DNA of 64,000 nucleotides from Candidatus Marivariicella framensis (GTDB taxonomy: Bacteria; Bacteroidota; Bacteroidia; Flavobacteriales; Flavobacteriaceae). The notes below the pieces were generated by a model, which was given only the letters and a program-made list of their open reading frames with translations, was not told the DNA's origin and searched no databases. Both the position numbers and the translations under genes were made by a program. Location of the stretch: the NCBI GenBank assembly GCA_905182735.1, contig CAJJCT010000007.1, positions 44,491 through 108,490 of the forward strand, read 5' to 3'. Positions 9,578-18,374 of the stretch are shown here, piece after piece. Position 1 is the stretch's first letter. The number at the start of each line of letters is the position of its first letter.

Positions 9578-10330
9578 ATGATAAAAAAAACAATTTTAAT
9601 AACTGGGTCAAGTAGTGGAATTGGCTGGTCTACTGCAGAAAAACTAGCAACAAAAGGACATCATTTAATATTATGTGGAAGAAATTTAAATAAACTTGAG
9701 GAGTTGTCAAATAAATTAAATACAAATACACATATTTTAACTTTTGACGTTAGAAATAAAGAGGATGTTTTTAAATCCATTGCATCCATTCCAAAAAAGT
9801 TTAAAGATATTGATGTAATAATTAATAATGCTGGAAATGCTCATGGACTTGCCCTTGTGCATGAATCAAATATTTCAGATTGGGAAGCGATGATTGATGG
9901 AAATGTTAAGGGTCTTTTTTATGTAACAAAAGCAATTTTGAATGATATGGTTGAAAAAAAATCAGGTCAAATAATTAATGTTGGATCAATTGCTGGAAAG
10001 GAATCTTATCCAAAAGGAAATGTTTATTGTGCGAGTAAAGCTGCTGTTGAAAAATTTACAGAGGGTCTTCGCTTAGACTTAAATCCTTTTGGCATAAGAG
10101 TTGGCGCTATTAATCCTGGATTAGTAGAAACAAACTTTTCTAATGTTAGGTTTAAAGGTGACAAGGAAAGAGCTAAAAAAGTTTATGAAGGTTTTACTCC
10201 ATTATCTCCTGAGGATGTTGCAGATTCTATTTGCTATATGATAGACGCTCCAAATCATGTTAATGTAGCTGATTTAACGATTTTACCTACTGATCAAGCT
10301 GGAGCTTATGTCTTAAATAAATTAAATTAA
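9578..10330 (+). CDS. Short-chain dehydrogenase/reductase (YdfG-like)
   Basis: 250 residues. Cofactor motif TGSSSGIG at 9-16, NNAG at 83-86, catalytic S137, Y150 and K154 (VGSIAG and YCASK), all in classical SDR spacing. An arginine after the second strand (CGRN) fits NADP preference. The closest recognised group is the YdfG-type 3-hydroxy acid dehydrogenases (serine or L-allo-threonine). It lies 5 bases after the aldo/keto reductase. Its TAA stop overlaps the stop of hflX on the other strand through a shared TTAA at 10327-10330. Confidence 0.9.
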   Translation: MIKKTILITGSSSGIGWSTAEKLATKGHHLILCGRNLNKLEELSNKLNTNTHILTFDVRNKEDVFKSIASIPKKFKDIDVIINNAGNAHGLALVHESNISDWEAMIDGNVKGLFYVTKAILNDMVEKKSGQIINVGSIAGKESYPKGNVYCASKAAVEKFTEGLRLDLNPFGIRVGAINPGLVETNFSNVRFKGDKERAKKVYEGFTPLSPEDVADSICYMIDAPNHVNVADLTILPTDQAGAYVLNKLN

Positions 10331-11538
10331 TACCCGTCTAGTCCCTCTGGATACAAAAAGTGATTATAAGGGAATCTAGTAATATGAATATCACGAACGA
10401 CTTTATATGTGTCTTCTCTAAACTTTTTAAAATTATCTTTTTGAAGAGCAGATATAAATACACTTTTACCATTACTTTGACTAACCCAAGAAGTTTCTAA
10501 TTCTTCAATAGTAAAGTTCTTGTTTGTCTTTTTAGAAATTAAATCATCTGAATCCCATGGTTCTGGCTCGTATGCATCAATCTTATTAAAAACCATTAAT
10601 GTAGGTTTGTCTATACTTTTTATATCGTGTAAAATTTGATTTACAGACTCAATGTGATCTTCAAAATTAGGGTGAGATATATCAACAACATGAAGGAGCA
10701 AGTCGGCCTCTTGAACTTCATCAAGGGTGCTTTTAAATGATTCAACCAATTGAGTTGGAAGCTTTCTTATAAAACCTACTGTATCACTAAGCAAAAAAGG
10801 AAGATTACCAATTACAACTTTACGCACAGTAGTATCTAAGGTAGCGAACAATTTATTCTCAGCAAAAACATCACTTTTTGAAATTACATTCATTAAGGTT
10901 GACTTTCCAACGTTGGTGTATCCAACTAAAGCTACTCTAACAAGATCCCCTCTATTTCCTCTTTGAGTTGCCATTTGCTTATCTATAAGTAATAACCTTT
11001 TTTTTAGAAGTGAAATTTTATCTCTGACTATTCTTCTATCGGTTTCAATTTCGGTTTCTCCTGGACCCCTCATTCCTATTCCTCCTTTTTGCCTTTCAAG
11101 ATGAGTCCAAAGCCCCTTCAAACGGGGAAGTAAATATTGATATTGAGCTAATTCTACTTGGGTTCTTGCATAGCTTGTTTTAGCACGTTGAGCAAAAATA
11201 TCAAGTATCAAGCCAGTTCTATCTAATATTTTACACCTAAGAATTTTTTCTATATTATTTTGTTGAGCAGGGGTTAATTCATCATCAAAAACAACTGTAC
11301 TTACATCATTTTTACTAACAAAAACCTCAACTTCTGCTAACTTACCGCTTCCAATAAAAGTTTTTGGGTTAGGTAAATTTATTTTTTGAGTAAATCTCTT
11401 TATCACTTCTCCCCCTGCAGTAAAAGATAAAAACTCAAGTTCATCTATATATTCTCTTGATTTTTCTTCGTTTTGCTCAGGGGTTATTACACCAACTAAG
11501 ACGGTCTTTTCGTAAACTAATGATTTTTGTTCAATCAT
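10327..11538 (-). CDS. hflX: GTPase HflX
   Basis: 403 residues. The N-terminal HflX domain contains FIGSGKL and the VFDDELTPAQQ segment, followed by the basic GGIGMRGPGETEIE linker. The G domain has G1 GYTNVGKST at 206-214, G3 DTVGF and G4 NKID. HflX is a ribosome-associated GTPase that splits stalled or hibernating 70S ribosomes. The start codon lies 8 bases inside the end of lpxH, so translation is probably coupled to that gene. Length is typical for Bacteroidota HflX. Confidence 0.95.
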   Translation of the reverse strand: MIEQKSLVYEKTVLVGVITPEQNEEKSREYIDELEFLSFTAGGEVIKRFTQKINLPNPKTFIGSGKLAEVEVFVSKNDVSTVVFDDELTPAQQNNIEKILRCKILDRTGLILDIFAQRAKTSYARTQVELAQYQYLLPRLKGLWTHLERQKGGIGMRGPGETEIETDRRIVRDKISLLKKRLLLIDKQMATQRGNRGDLVRVALVGYTNVGKSTLMNVISKSDVFAENKLFATLDTTVRKVVIGNLPFLLSDTVGFIRKLPTQLVESFKSTLDEVQEADLLLHVVDISHPNFEDHIESVNQILHDIKSIDKPTLMVFNKIDAYEPEPWDSDDLISKKTNKNFTIEELETSWVSQSNGKSVFISALQKDNFKKFREDTYKVVRDIHITRFPYNHFLYPEGLDGY

Positions 11539-12304
11539 TAGTTAGTTTCCAAGTTTTCAACAATAGATTATAATTATTAAATTCAGCATATGTGTAATGA
11601 TTAATCCAATCTCCTAGATTAATATAACGAGATTTTTCAGTTGAAAGGTCCAAAGGAATATGTCTATGACCAAAAACATAAAAGTCTCTTGATTTTTCTT
11701 TTTGTTTTCTCAAAACGTATTGAAAAATAATTTCATTTTCAGGCCCATCATATTTTATATTATCATCACCAGAAATTAATTTATTGTTTATAGATAAATA
11801 CTGAGCCAGTTTTACTCCAATATCAGGATGAATCCATCTAAATAAAAATTTCGATATTGGATTAATGAAGATTTTTTTCATTCTTTTATATCCATAATCT
11901 CCAGGGCCAAGACCATCTCCATGACCAATTAAAAAAGACTTACCATTTAAATTGAACTCCTGAGGCTTATGAAATACAGGAATGCCAAGTTCAGTAATAA
12001 AATAATTCTCCATCCACAAGTCATGGTTACCTACGAAAAAATATATTGGAATACCCTTATCAGACAGATTGGCTAATTTTCCAAGAATTCTCACAAACCC
12101 TTTTGGAACAACAGATTTATATTCAAACCAAAAATCAAAAAGATCGCCTAATAAAAATAAAGCACCGACATCTTTTTCTATATAATTAAGCCATTCTAAA
12201 AACTTATTTTCTCTAATTTTACTAGAATCTGTAGATGGAGCACCAAAATGCTGGTCTGAAGCAAAATAGATTTTTTTATTTTTTGAAATGGATAAAGTAT
12301 TCAT
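11531..12304 (-). CDS. lpxH: UDP-2,3-diacylglucosamine diphosphatase LpxH-type
   Basis: 257 residues. The calcineurin-type metallophosphoesterase motifs occur in order: D17-x-H19, GDLFD, GNHD, GHGD and GHRH. These supply the dinuclear metal site of LpxH, which cleaves UDP-2,3-diacylglucosamine to lipid X in lipid A synthesis. The LpxH-type aromatic GDLFDFWFEY segment favours this over a generic phosphoesterase. It is followed by hflX with an 8-base overlap. A TATCTTTG box ends only 6 bases before the ATG. Confidence 0.9.
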   Translation of the reverse strand: MNTLSISKNKKIYFASDQHFGAPSTDSSKIRENKFLEWLNYIEKDVGALFLLGDLFDFWFEYKSVVPKGFVRILGKLANLSDKGIPIYFFVGNHDLWMENYFITELGIPVFHKPQEFNLNGKSFLIGHGDGLGPGDYGYKRMKKIFINPISKFLFRWIHPDIGVKLAQYLSINNKLISGDDNIKYDGPENEIIFQYVLRKQKEKSRDFYVFGHRHIPLDLSTEKSRYINLGDWINHYTYAEFNNYNLLLKTWKLTND

Positions 12305-12310
12305 CTACTA

Positions 12311-12318
12311 CAAAGATA
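12311..12318 (-). promoter_or_regulatory. Candidate -7 promoter element for lpxH-hflX
   Basis: On the minus strand this reads TATCTTTG, a perfect match to the Bacteroidota TAnnTTTG box. Its last base is 6 bases upstream of the lpxH ATG, so transcription would begin within a few bases of the start codon. No good TTTG element is seen about 20 bases further up, which lowers confidence. Confidence 0.45.
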
Positions 12319-12325
12319 GTGAAGC

Positions 12326-13480
12326 TTAATGATTAACCGCTTGTTCAATATCATCTATCAAGTCTTGAGAATCTTCTATTCCAACACTAAGTCTTATCAA
12401 AGAGTCTAAAACTCCACTTTTTTCTCTTATTTTTTTTGGGATAGATGCGTGTGTCATACTTGCTGGATGACCAGATAAACTTTCAACACCACCAAGAGAT
12501 TCAGCTAAAGTAAAGATCTTAAGGTTTTCAATAATTTTTATAGCATTTTCATAGTTAGAACCTTTAGGGATAAAAGAAATCATTCCTCCAAAATCATTCA
12601 TTTGCTTTTTTGCGATTAAATGATTTGGATGATCAATTAAACCTGGCCAATATACTTTTTCAATTAAAGGACTCTTATTTAAAAACTCTGCTATTTTTTT
12701 GCCATTATAACAATGACGTTCCATCCTTACAGCTAAAGTTTTAATTCCTCTTAGGGTAAGGAAACAGTCCATTGGTCCTGGAACAGCTCCACTTGCGTTT
12801 TGAATAAAACGGAGACGTTCCTCAAGGTCGTCAGAATTTACAATTAATGCTCCTAAAATGACATCACTATGGCCAGCAATATATTTTGTCGCAGAGTGCA
12901 TAACAATATCAGCTCCTAGTAAAAGTGGATTCTGTAAATAGGGTGATGCAAATGTATTATCAACAGCTAATAATATACTGTTTGACTGTGAGATATTACT
13001 TACAGCTTGAATATCTACAATATTCATCATTGGATTGGTAGGAGTTTCAACCCAAATTAATTTTGTTTTTTTATTAACCTTAGACTCTATTTCATTTATG
13101 TTTTGAAGATCAACAAAATGAAATTTTAAATCAAAGATTTCAAAAATTTTAGTGAAGAGTCTATAAGAACCTCCATACAAATCATGGGTAGCAATTATTT
13201 CATCACCAGGCTTTAACAATTTAAGTACTGCATCCATAGCTGCAAGACCCGAGCCAAAAGCTAATCCATGTTTTCCAGATTCTATACTGGCTAATGCATT
13301 TTCAAGAGCAGTTCTTGTCGGATTATGGGTCCTACTGTACTCATAACCTTTATGGCCCCCAGGAGTGGTTTGAGCATAAGTAGAAGTTTGATAAATAGGA
13401 GGCATAACTGCTCCAAAGGATTCATCAAGTTTTTGACCTCCGTGTATTACTCTAGAGTTAAAATGCATTTTTTTCTTCAT
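12326..13480 (-). CDS. metB: Cystathionine gamma-synthase / beta-lyase family enzyme
   Basis: 384 residues, PLP fold type I. The PLP lysine is K199 in HSATKYIAGHSD; EYSRTHNPTR carries the phosphate-binding tyrosine and arginine, and the C-terminal SLGGVESLSGHP and RLSVGIED segments are typical of the Cys/Met metabolism PLP family. The likely reaction is trans-sulfuration (cystathionine from O-acyl-homoserine and cysteine, or cystathionine cleavage); the family cannot be split reliably by eye. An alternative in-frame ATG is four codons in. It has its own candidate promoter (TACATTTG at 13504-13511). The leader, about 20 bases, is too short for a SAM riboswitch. Confidence 0.85.
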   Translation of the reverse strand: MKKKMHFNSRVIHGGQKLDESFGAVMPPIYQTSTYAQTTPGGHKGYEYSRTHNPTRTALENALASIESGKHGLAFGSGLAAMDAVLKLLKPGDEIIATHDLYGGSYRLFTKIFEIFDLKFHFVDLQNINEIESKVNKKTKLIWVETPTNPMMNIVDIQAVSNISQSNSILLAVDNTFASPYLQNPLLLGADIVMHSATKYIAGHSDVILGALIVNSDDLEERLRFIQNASGAVPGPMDCFLTLRGIKTLAVRMERHCYNGKKIAEFLNKSPLIEKVYWPGLIDHPNHLIAKKQMNDFGGMISFIPKGSNYENAIKIIENLKIFTLAESLGGVESLSGHPASMTHASIPKKIREKSGVLDSLIRLSVGIEDSQDLIDDIEQAVNH

Positions 13481-13503
13481 GAAATTTGGACTTAAATTTT
13501 AAA

Positions 13504-13511
13504 CAAATGTA
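13504..13511 (-). promoter_or_regulatory. Candidate -7 element for the cystathionine synthase gene
   Basis: Minus-strand TACATTTG, perfect TAnnTTTG, placed so that transcription would start about 20 bases before the ATG at 13480. The -33 region is AT-rich without a clear TTTG. Confidence 0.5.
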
Positions 13512-13583
13512 TTTGATTTTATCATAAATATAATTACATATGATTAAAATACATTTTCTTTGTAAATGAAAAAATGAGTTTAA

Positions 13584-13937
13584 ATGTTATCTTTTTACTA
13601 TTTAAAAAACTGTTCAACTTGTAAAAAAATTATTAAAAAATTGGACTTAATTGAGTCAGAGAGCTTAATAGACATTAAAAAACAAGGTATTACTGAAAGT
13701 GAACTTGATTTTTTACACTCTCTTTCAGGTAGTTATGAATCATTGTTTAGCAAAAGATCTCAGTTATATAAGCAAAGAAAATTAAAGGATGTTAATCTTG
13801 ATGAAATTGACTTTAAAAAACTTATTTTGGAACACTACACCTTTCTGAAACGACCAGTATTAGTAATTGATGATAAAATTTTTATTGGAAATTCCCCAGA
13901 AATTATTAAACAGGCAAAAAATATTATTAATGGATAA
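13584..13937 (+). CDS. ArsC/Spx-family thioredoxin-fold protein
   Basis: 117 residues. The N-terminal active-site motif is C10-S-T-C13 in YYLKNCSTCKK, and the RPVLVIDDKIFIG segment near residue 92 carries the conserved Arg-Pro of the ArsC family. This is the short ArsC-like group (YffB/Spx relatives), a thioredoxin fold that acts as glutathione-dependent reductase or regulator; true arsenate reductase activity is not implied. It overlaps the next gene by 8 bases. The divergent gap to the cystathionine synthase gene is 103 bases. Confidence 0.85.
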   Translation: MLSFYYLKNCSTCKKIIKKLDLIESESLIDIKKQGITESELDFLHSLSGSYESLFSKRSQLYKQRKLKDVNLDEIDFKKLILEHYTFLKRPVLVIDDKIFIGNSPEIIKQAKNIING

Positions 13938-14826
13938 AAGTAAAATTTTAGCTCTTATTGCTGCTTTGATTGCAACTACTATATATGGCTTAAATCATAC
14001 TATTGCCAAAGTTATAATGCCTCAATATATTGGAGCCTTTGGATTAGTTCAATTGAGACTTATGGGAGCTGGTTTTATTTTTTTCATCATTAGTTTCTTT
14101 GCTCCAAAACAGAAAATTGATACCGCCGATTATTTAAGATTATTTTTCGCCGCATTACTTGGTACATGTATTAATATGTTAATGTTTTTAAAAGGATTAG
14201 AACTATCTACACCTATTAATAGTGGTGTAATAATTACGTTAACTCCTGTAATGGTTTTGATTTTATCTTATATTTTTCTAAAAGAAAAAATTGGACTCAC
14301 AAAACTTGGAGGAATTATATTTGGTTTTGCTGGAGCTCTTATATTAATTTTTTATGGAAAAGAAGTTAGTGAAAATGCCCCTAATGCAATGTTGGGGAAT
14401 ATTATGTTTTTAATTAACGCATCTGCGTTTGCTGGATATTTAGTTTTATCCAAGCCACTTACTCAAAGATATCACACTTTAGTTTTGATGAAATGGATGT
14501 TTTTTATTGGATTTATTTTATCTTTTCCAGTTACATATAACGAATTTAGGTTAGTACAATGGACCTCACTGCCGTTTGAAGCTTTATGGCGAATGGCTTT
14601 TGTTGTTATTGGAACAACCTTTTTAACTTATATGTTAAACATGTATGCACTTAAAAGTCTTCCCGCCTCAACAATAGGGGCTTTCATATACTTACAACCC
14701 CCAATTGCAATAATTTATGCTATAGTAACAGGAAATGATTCACTAGATTTAATAAAAGTTATTGCAATGGTTTTAGTTTTTTCAGGTGTATATTTTGCTA
14801 CTACTAAATTAAAAAAAACATCCTAA
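13930..14826 (+). CDS. EamA-family (DMT) transporter
   Basis: 298 residues, about ten hydrophobic helices in two EamA repeats (the second begins near residue 150). I start it at ATG 13930 (MDKSKILALIAALIA), which places the first helix at residue 6; a longer frame would begin with a hydrophilic stretch inside the ArsC-like gene. Drug/metabolite exporters of this family carry amino acids or other small metabolites outward; the substrate is not predictable. The 8-base overlap with the ArsC-like gene indicates coupling. The gene ends 4 bases from the convergent oxidoreductase subunit. Confidence 0.9.
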   Translation: MDKSKILALIAALIATTIYGLNHTIAKVIMPQYIGAFGLVQLRLMGAGFIFFIISFFAPKQKIDTADYLRLFFAALLGTCINMLMFLKGLELSTPINSGVIITLTPVMVLILSYIFLKEKIGLTKLGGIIFGFAGALILIFYGKEVSENAPNAMLGNIMFLINASAFAGYLVLSKPLTQRYHTLVLMKWMFFIGFILSFPVTYNEFRLVQWTSLPFEALWRMAFVVIGTTFLTYMLNMYALKSLPASTIGAFIYLQPPIAIIYAIVTGNDSLDLIKVIAMVLVFSGVYFATTKLKKTS

Positions 14827-14830
14827 TAAC

Positions 14831-15475
14831 TTATTGAACAGCCCAAACTAACCCACCTGTTGCTTCCTGAAGGTCAACACATCCCTTTTGTTCTCCTGGA
14901 ACAGGTCTAAAGTCAAGTACATTTTTTGCTATATATTCGTTGTGCCATCTATAGGCAGACACTGCCCATTGTCTAAGAGTTACAAGTGAAACATATGCCA
15001 TAGCCTCCTCGGGAACTGATGTGTTTTGATCGTTTAAAATTTTTGACCAATAATTACTATTCATTGAATCCCATTCTTTAATTTGATCACCCTCTGCTAA
15101 AAGAAACTTTTTTAATTGATTTTCACATTCATCAAAAGTTAATTTATAAACACTTGATTTTGAATTGGAAATCAATGTGTTATTAATAAGTGAATTCACG
15201 TTTTGAATACCATATGTATCTTCTTTCTTAGCTAAACTTGCATATGAGTCAATATACCTGATAAGCTTAAGTTCTGATGCTCCGGGTATTCCATCAGATT
15301 CAGGAATAATGAGCTCAAGAAATTTCTCTACAATTTCTTTTTGATCTAATGAAAAAAAGCTTGGTTTCCAATCTATTTCTGATTGACAACTTTGAAATAT
15401 ACTTGCAAGAGCAGGAGTTACAGTTAGTGAACCAACTGAAAATCCAATATTTTTTAATGCGTTTCTTCTGTTCAT
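14831..15475 (-). CDS. Gluconate 2-dehydrogenase subunit 3-type small subunit
   Basis: 214 residues. The N-terminus carries a Tat-like signal (MNRRNALKNIGFSVGSLTV) and a possible lipobox-like cysteine at residue 30. The body matches the gluconate 2-dehydrogenase subunit 3 family, whose members pair with a GMC flavoprotein and export it through the Tat system. It lies 3 bases after the GMC gene. In 3-dehydrogenase complexes of the LacABC type this is the hitch-hiker subunit, which would carry the flavoprotein to the periplasm; that is inference, supported by the lack of a signal peptide on the large subunit. Confidence 0.85.
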   Translation of the reverse strand: MNRRNALKNIGFSVGSLTVTPALASIFQSCQSEIDWKPSFFSLDQKEIVEKFLELIIPESDGIPGASELKLIRYIDSYASLAKKEDTYGIQNVNSLINNTLISNSKSSVYKLTFDECENQLKKFLLAEGDQIKEWDSMNSNYWSKILNDQNTSVPEEAMAYVSLVTLRQWAVSAYRWHNEYIAKNVLDFRPVPGEQKGCVDLQEATGGLVWAVQ

Positions 15476-15478
15476 TTT

Positions 15479-17170
15479 TTAAATATTCATTTTTTTAAGT
15501 TCTTCTACCGCATGATTAGCAGCTCTTGCAGATAAAGCCATATAGGTAATAGAGGGGTTTGTACACCCAGCAGATGTCATAGCAGATCCATCAGTAACAT
15601 AAACATTAGGAACACTATGAAGTTGGTTGTTTTTATTTAAAATGGAAGTTTTTGGATCATGTCCCATACGTGCTGTTCCCATCTCATGAATACCATTCCC
15701 AAAATTGTAAGTAGAATCATATCCAGTAATATTTTTAAAACCAGCCTTATCGAGCATTTCAATGGCTTGTTGCTGCATATCTTTTCTCATATTCAATTCG
15801 TTTTCTTTAATTTCACAATCAAAGTTTACTGTAGGCAAACCCCATTTATCAGTTTTATCATAATCTAACGACATGTGATTTTCATGATATGGTAGAATTT
15901 CACCAAATGCTCCAAGGTTAATTCCCCAATCTCCAGGAGTTAATATTTCTTTTTTAAATTCAGATCCATATGCATTCTCTGGAATGACATTCCATGAACC
16001 TCTACTTCCTCCTCCTTGATACCCATAACCTCTAATGAAATCTTTTTGATCAGTTTTACCTCCAAGATTTCTAAATCTAGGTAAATAATGTCCGTTGGGT
16101 CTAGAGCCTGTATAGTATTTGTCTTTATGAGCATCTGAGGTTCCATATGCTCCAATTTGAAAATGATGATCCATTAGGTTGTGTCCTAATTCTCCAGAAT
16201 CATTTCCCATTCCATTTGGGAATCGATCTGATTTTGACTGCATTAATATTGAAGTTGTTGGAATAGTTGAAGCGCACAAGAAAACGACTTTTGCTGAATA
16301 TTCTATAGTTTCATTTGTTTCTGAATCTGTAATTCTTACTCCGGAAGCACGTTTTGCCTCTTCATCATAGATAACCTCTGTAACAATAGAGTTAGGTCTT
16401 AAAGTCATGTTTCCTGAAGCTTCGGCTGCTGGAAGTGTTGAGGAGTTACTACTGAAATAAGCCCCATAAGGACAGCCTCTTCTGCATTTATTTCTGTACT
16501 GACAAGACACTCTTCCTAAGCCTGGCTTAGTTCCCTCAGTAATGTGAGCAACTCTTCCAATTGTAAGTAAACGATCATCATAATTTTGTTCTAGAGATTT
16601 TTTTAAATCCTTCTCAACACAAAACATTTCCATTGGTTTGAGGAACTTTCCATCTGGAATTTGAGGTAAGCCTAATTTTTCACCACTAATACCTATGTAC
16701 TCCTCAACATAATCATACCATGGAGCTATATCTTTGTATCTTATTGGCCAATCAACGGCAACACCTTCTTTTAAATTTGCATCAAAATCTAAATCTCCTA
16801 ATCGATAAACTTGACGACCCCACAATAATGATCTTCCCCCAACATGGTATCCTCTAATCCAGTTAAATGGTTTTGTTTCGCTGTATGGGTTTTCAATGTC
16901 ATCAACAAAAAAATGTTTTGTTGATTCAGAATTCACATAACCTGTTCTACTTTGTTTTGGTTGACTTTTTTTAATTTCTTCTGTAATTATATCACCTGCT
17001 GGATAATCCCATTTCTGATCGTTCATTGTCTTATAATCCTCAACATGCTTTACCATTGGACCTCTTTCAAGGACTAATGTCTTTAATCCTTTTTCACATA
17101 ATTCTTTTGCAGCCCATCCTCCACTGACTCCAGTTCCAACGACTATAGCGTCGTAATTGTTTTTAATCAT
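15479..17170 (-). CDS. GMC-family FAD oxidoreductase (glucoside 3-dehydrogenase-like)
   Basis: 563 residues. The FAD-binding motif VVGTGVSGGWAAKEL begins at about residue 10, followed by LERG. The C-terminal GMC domain holds GIHEMGTARMGHDP and VTDGSAMTSAGCTNPS. A cysteine cluster, RVSCQYRNKCRRGCPYG, lies mid-protein, as in the gluconate dehydrogenase/LacA branch. No signal peptide is seen. With the small subunit just downstream it should oxidise a sugar hydroxyl (probably C3 of a glucoside or other polyol) and pass electrons to a cytochrome. The cytochrome subunit is not in this window. Confidence 0.88.
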   Translation of the reverse strand: MIKNNYDAIVVGTGVSGGWAAKELCEKGLKTLVLERGPMVKHVEDYKTMNDQKWDYPAGDIITEEIKKSQPKQSRTGYVNSESTKHFFVDDIENPYSETKPFNWIRGYHVGGRSLLWGRQVYRLGDLDFDANLKEGVAVDWPIRYKDIAPWYDYVEEYIGISGEKLGLPQIPDGKFLKPMEMFCVEKDLKKSLEQNYDDRLLTIGRVAHITEGTKPGLGRVSCQYRNKCRRGCPYGAYFSSNSSTLPAAEASGNMTLRPNSIVTEVIYDEEAKRASGVRITDSETNETIEYSAKVVFLCASTIPTTSILMQSKSDRFPNGMGNDSGELGHNLMDHHFQIGAYGTSDAHKDKYYTGSRPNGHYLPRFRNLGGKTDQKDFIRGYGYQGGGSRGSWNVIPENAYGSEFKKEILTPGDWGINLGAFGEILPYHENHMSLDYDKTDKWGLPTVNFDCEIKENELNMRKDMQQQAIEMLDKAGFKNITGYDSTYNFGNGIHEMGTARMGHDPKTSILNKNNQLHSVPNVYVTDGSAMTSAGCTNPSITYMALSARAANHAVEELKKMNI

Positions 17171-17202
17171 TAATTAATGTTTTATTACTCTTAGTTGGTG
17201 TT

Positions 17203-17228
17203 TTTTATTTCGCTTTACTGAAATAAAA
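17203..17228. repeat. Inverted repeat in the leader of the GMC operon
   Basis: TTTTATTTC and GAAATAAAA are exact complements separated by 8 bases. The repeat is about 33 bases upstream of the GMC start codon, so it may be an operator or a leader hairpin. It is AT-rich and some such repeats occur by chance. Confidence 0.5.
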
Positions 17229-17285
17229 GATGAATTTACAAATTATTATCAATTTTTTTTTTTTTTAATGTTTATTTCTAAATAA

Positions 17286-17293
17286 TAATTTTG
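17286..17293 (+). promoter_or_regulatory. Candidate -7 element for the rightward sugar cluster
   Basis: TAATTTTG matches TAnnTTTG, preceded by a T-rich -33 zone. It implies a leader of about 87 bases before the ATG at 17385. The palindrome TGAAATTTCA lies 5 bases downstream and would overlap the transcription start. Confidence 0.4.
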
Positions 17294-17384
17294 ATAAGTG
17301 AAATTTCAATAATATTAAGTTTTTTTAATATGAGTATATTTATCTACTTTTAGAAAAGCACAACCAACCTTAACATTCAAATAA

Positions 17385-18353
17385 ATGAATCGTAAAAAAT
17401 TTTTATCCAACATTACTTTTGCAGGAATAGGGATTAGTTCTCTAGGAATAACCGCTTGCAATAACCAAGCTAAAAAAAGGATTGTTTCTTCAGCTGCTAA
17501 AAATCCTTTTTTTAAAATATCACTTGCACAGTGGTCCATTAATAGAATGATTAAAAATGGGGATATTTCTCCGTACAAGTTTGCTGAATTAGCGAAAAAA
17601 TGGGGTTTTGAAGGAATAGAATATGTTAATACTTTGTATGAAGATGTTATGAATAGCTCCAATAAAAGTTCAGCCCTAAAAAACTTTATAATTAAAAATA
17701 ATCAGCTTGCAAATCAATATGACATAAAAAACTTATTGATTATGATAGATGAAGAAGGAGATTTATCTTCAGGGGATAAAAATACTCGATTATTAGCTAT
17801 AGAAAATCATAAACCATGGGTTGAGGTAGCAAGTGAAATGGGGTGTCATTCTATAAGGGTAAATTTACATGGTAGTATTAATAAAGTTGAATCATGGAAA
17901 GCTTCATCAAAATACAGCTTAAGTATTCTATCAGATTATGCCTCAAATTATAACATTAATATAATTGTGGAAAATCATGGGGGTTATTCTTCTGATGCAG
18001 ATCTTTTGATTGGTGTTATAAATGATGTCAATAAAATCAATTGTGGAACACTACCAGACTTTGGTAATTTTTGCATTTCAAAAAAATGGGGGGCTGCTAA
18101 CGATGAATGTGATAAAGAATATGATAGGTATTTAGGCGTTAAAAAGCTTATGTCAAAAGCTTTTGCAGTTAGTGCCAAATCATATGACTTTAACCTAGAA
18201 GGAAATGAAAAAACTATAGATTATGATAAAATGTTAAATATTGTCAAAGAGGCTAACTATTCAGGCTATATTGGAGTGGAATATGAAGGGTCTATATTGA
18301 CTGAGGAAGCTGGAACTATTGCCACTAGAGACCTTTTATTAAAGCATAATTAA
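17385..18353 (+). CDS. Exported sugar phosphate isomerase/epimerase-like TIM-barrel protein
   Basis: 322 residues. The N-terminus (MNRKKFLSNITFAGIGISSLGITAC) looks like a Tat-variant (RK) lipoprotein signal with the lipobox cysteine at residue 25. The body is an AP-endonuclease-2/xylose-isomerase-like barrel: ISLAQWSI near the start, VENHGGYSSD (metal glutamate), LPDFGNF (metal aspartate) and VEYEGS near the end. Exported members of this family act as epimerases, isomerases or lyases on oxidised sugars. It is the first gene of the rightward cluster, 21 bases ahead of the permease gene. The substrate is unknown; a 3-keto sugar is likely from context. Confidence 0.8.
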   Translation: MNRKKFLSNITFAGIGISSLGITACNNQAKKRIVSSAAKNPFFKISLAQWSINRMIKNGDISPYKFAELAKKWGFEGIEYVNTLYEDVMNSSNKSSALKNFIIKNNQLANQYDIKNLLIMIDEEGDLSSGDKNTRLLAIENHKPWVEVASEMGCHSIRVNLHGSINKVESWKASSKYSLSILSDYASNYNINIIVENHGGYSSDADLLIGVINDVNKINCGTLPDFGNFCISKKWGAANDECDKEYDRYLGVKKLMSKAFAVSAKSYDFNLEGNEKTIDYDKMLNIVKEANYSGYIGVEYEGSILTEEAGTIATRDLLLKHN

Positions 18354-18374
18354 AAATAATAAATCTTAATCACT

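Larger units (their letters stand above)
17171..17384. other. Divergent control region of the sugar-oxidation gene cluster
   Basis: At 214 bases this is the longest gap in the window. It contains a 9-base inverted repeat at 17203-17211/17220-17228 (TTTTATTTC with GAAATAAAA, 8-base loop), a T-tract near 17252-17266, a TAATTTTG box at 17286-17293 facing right, and a perfect 10-base palindrome TGAAATTTCA at 17299-17308. The arrangement suggests regulated divergent promoters. No small ORF or RNA family is recognised. Confidence 0.55.

Noticed and set aside
13481..13583. Possible SAM riboswitch before the cystathionine synthase gene
   Set aside because: The candidate promoter leaves only about 20 bases of leader, and no aptamer elements are visible.
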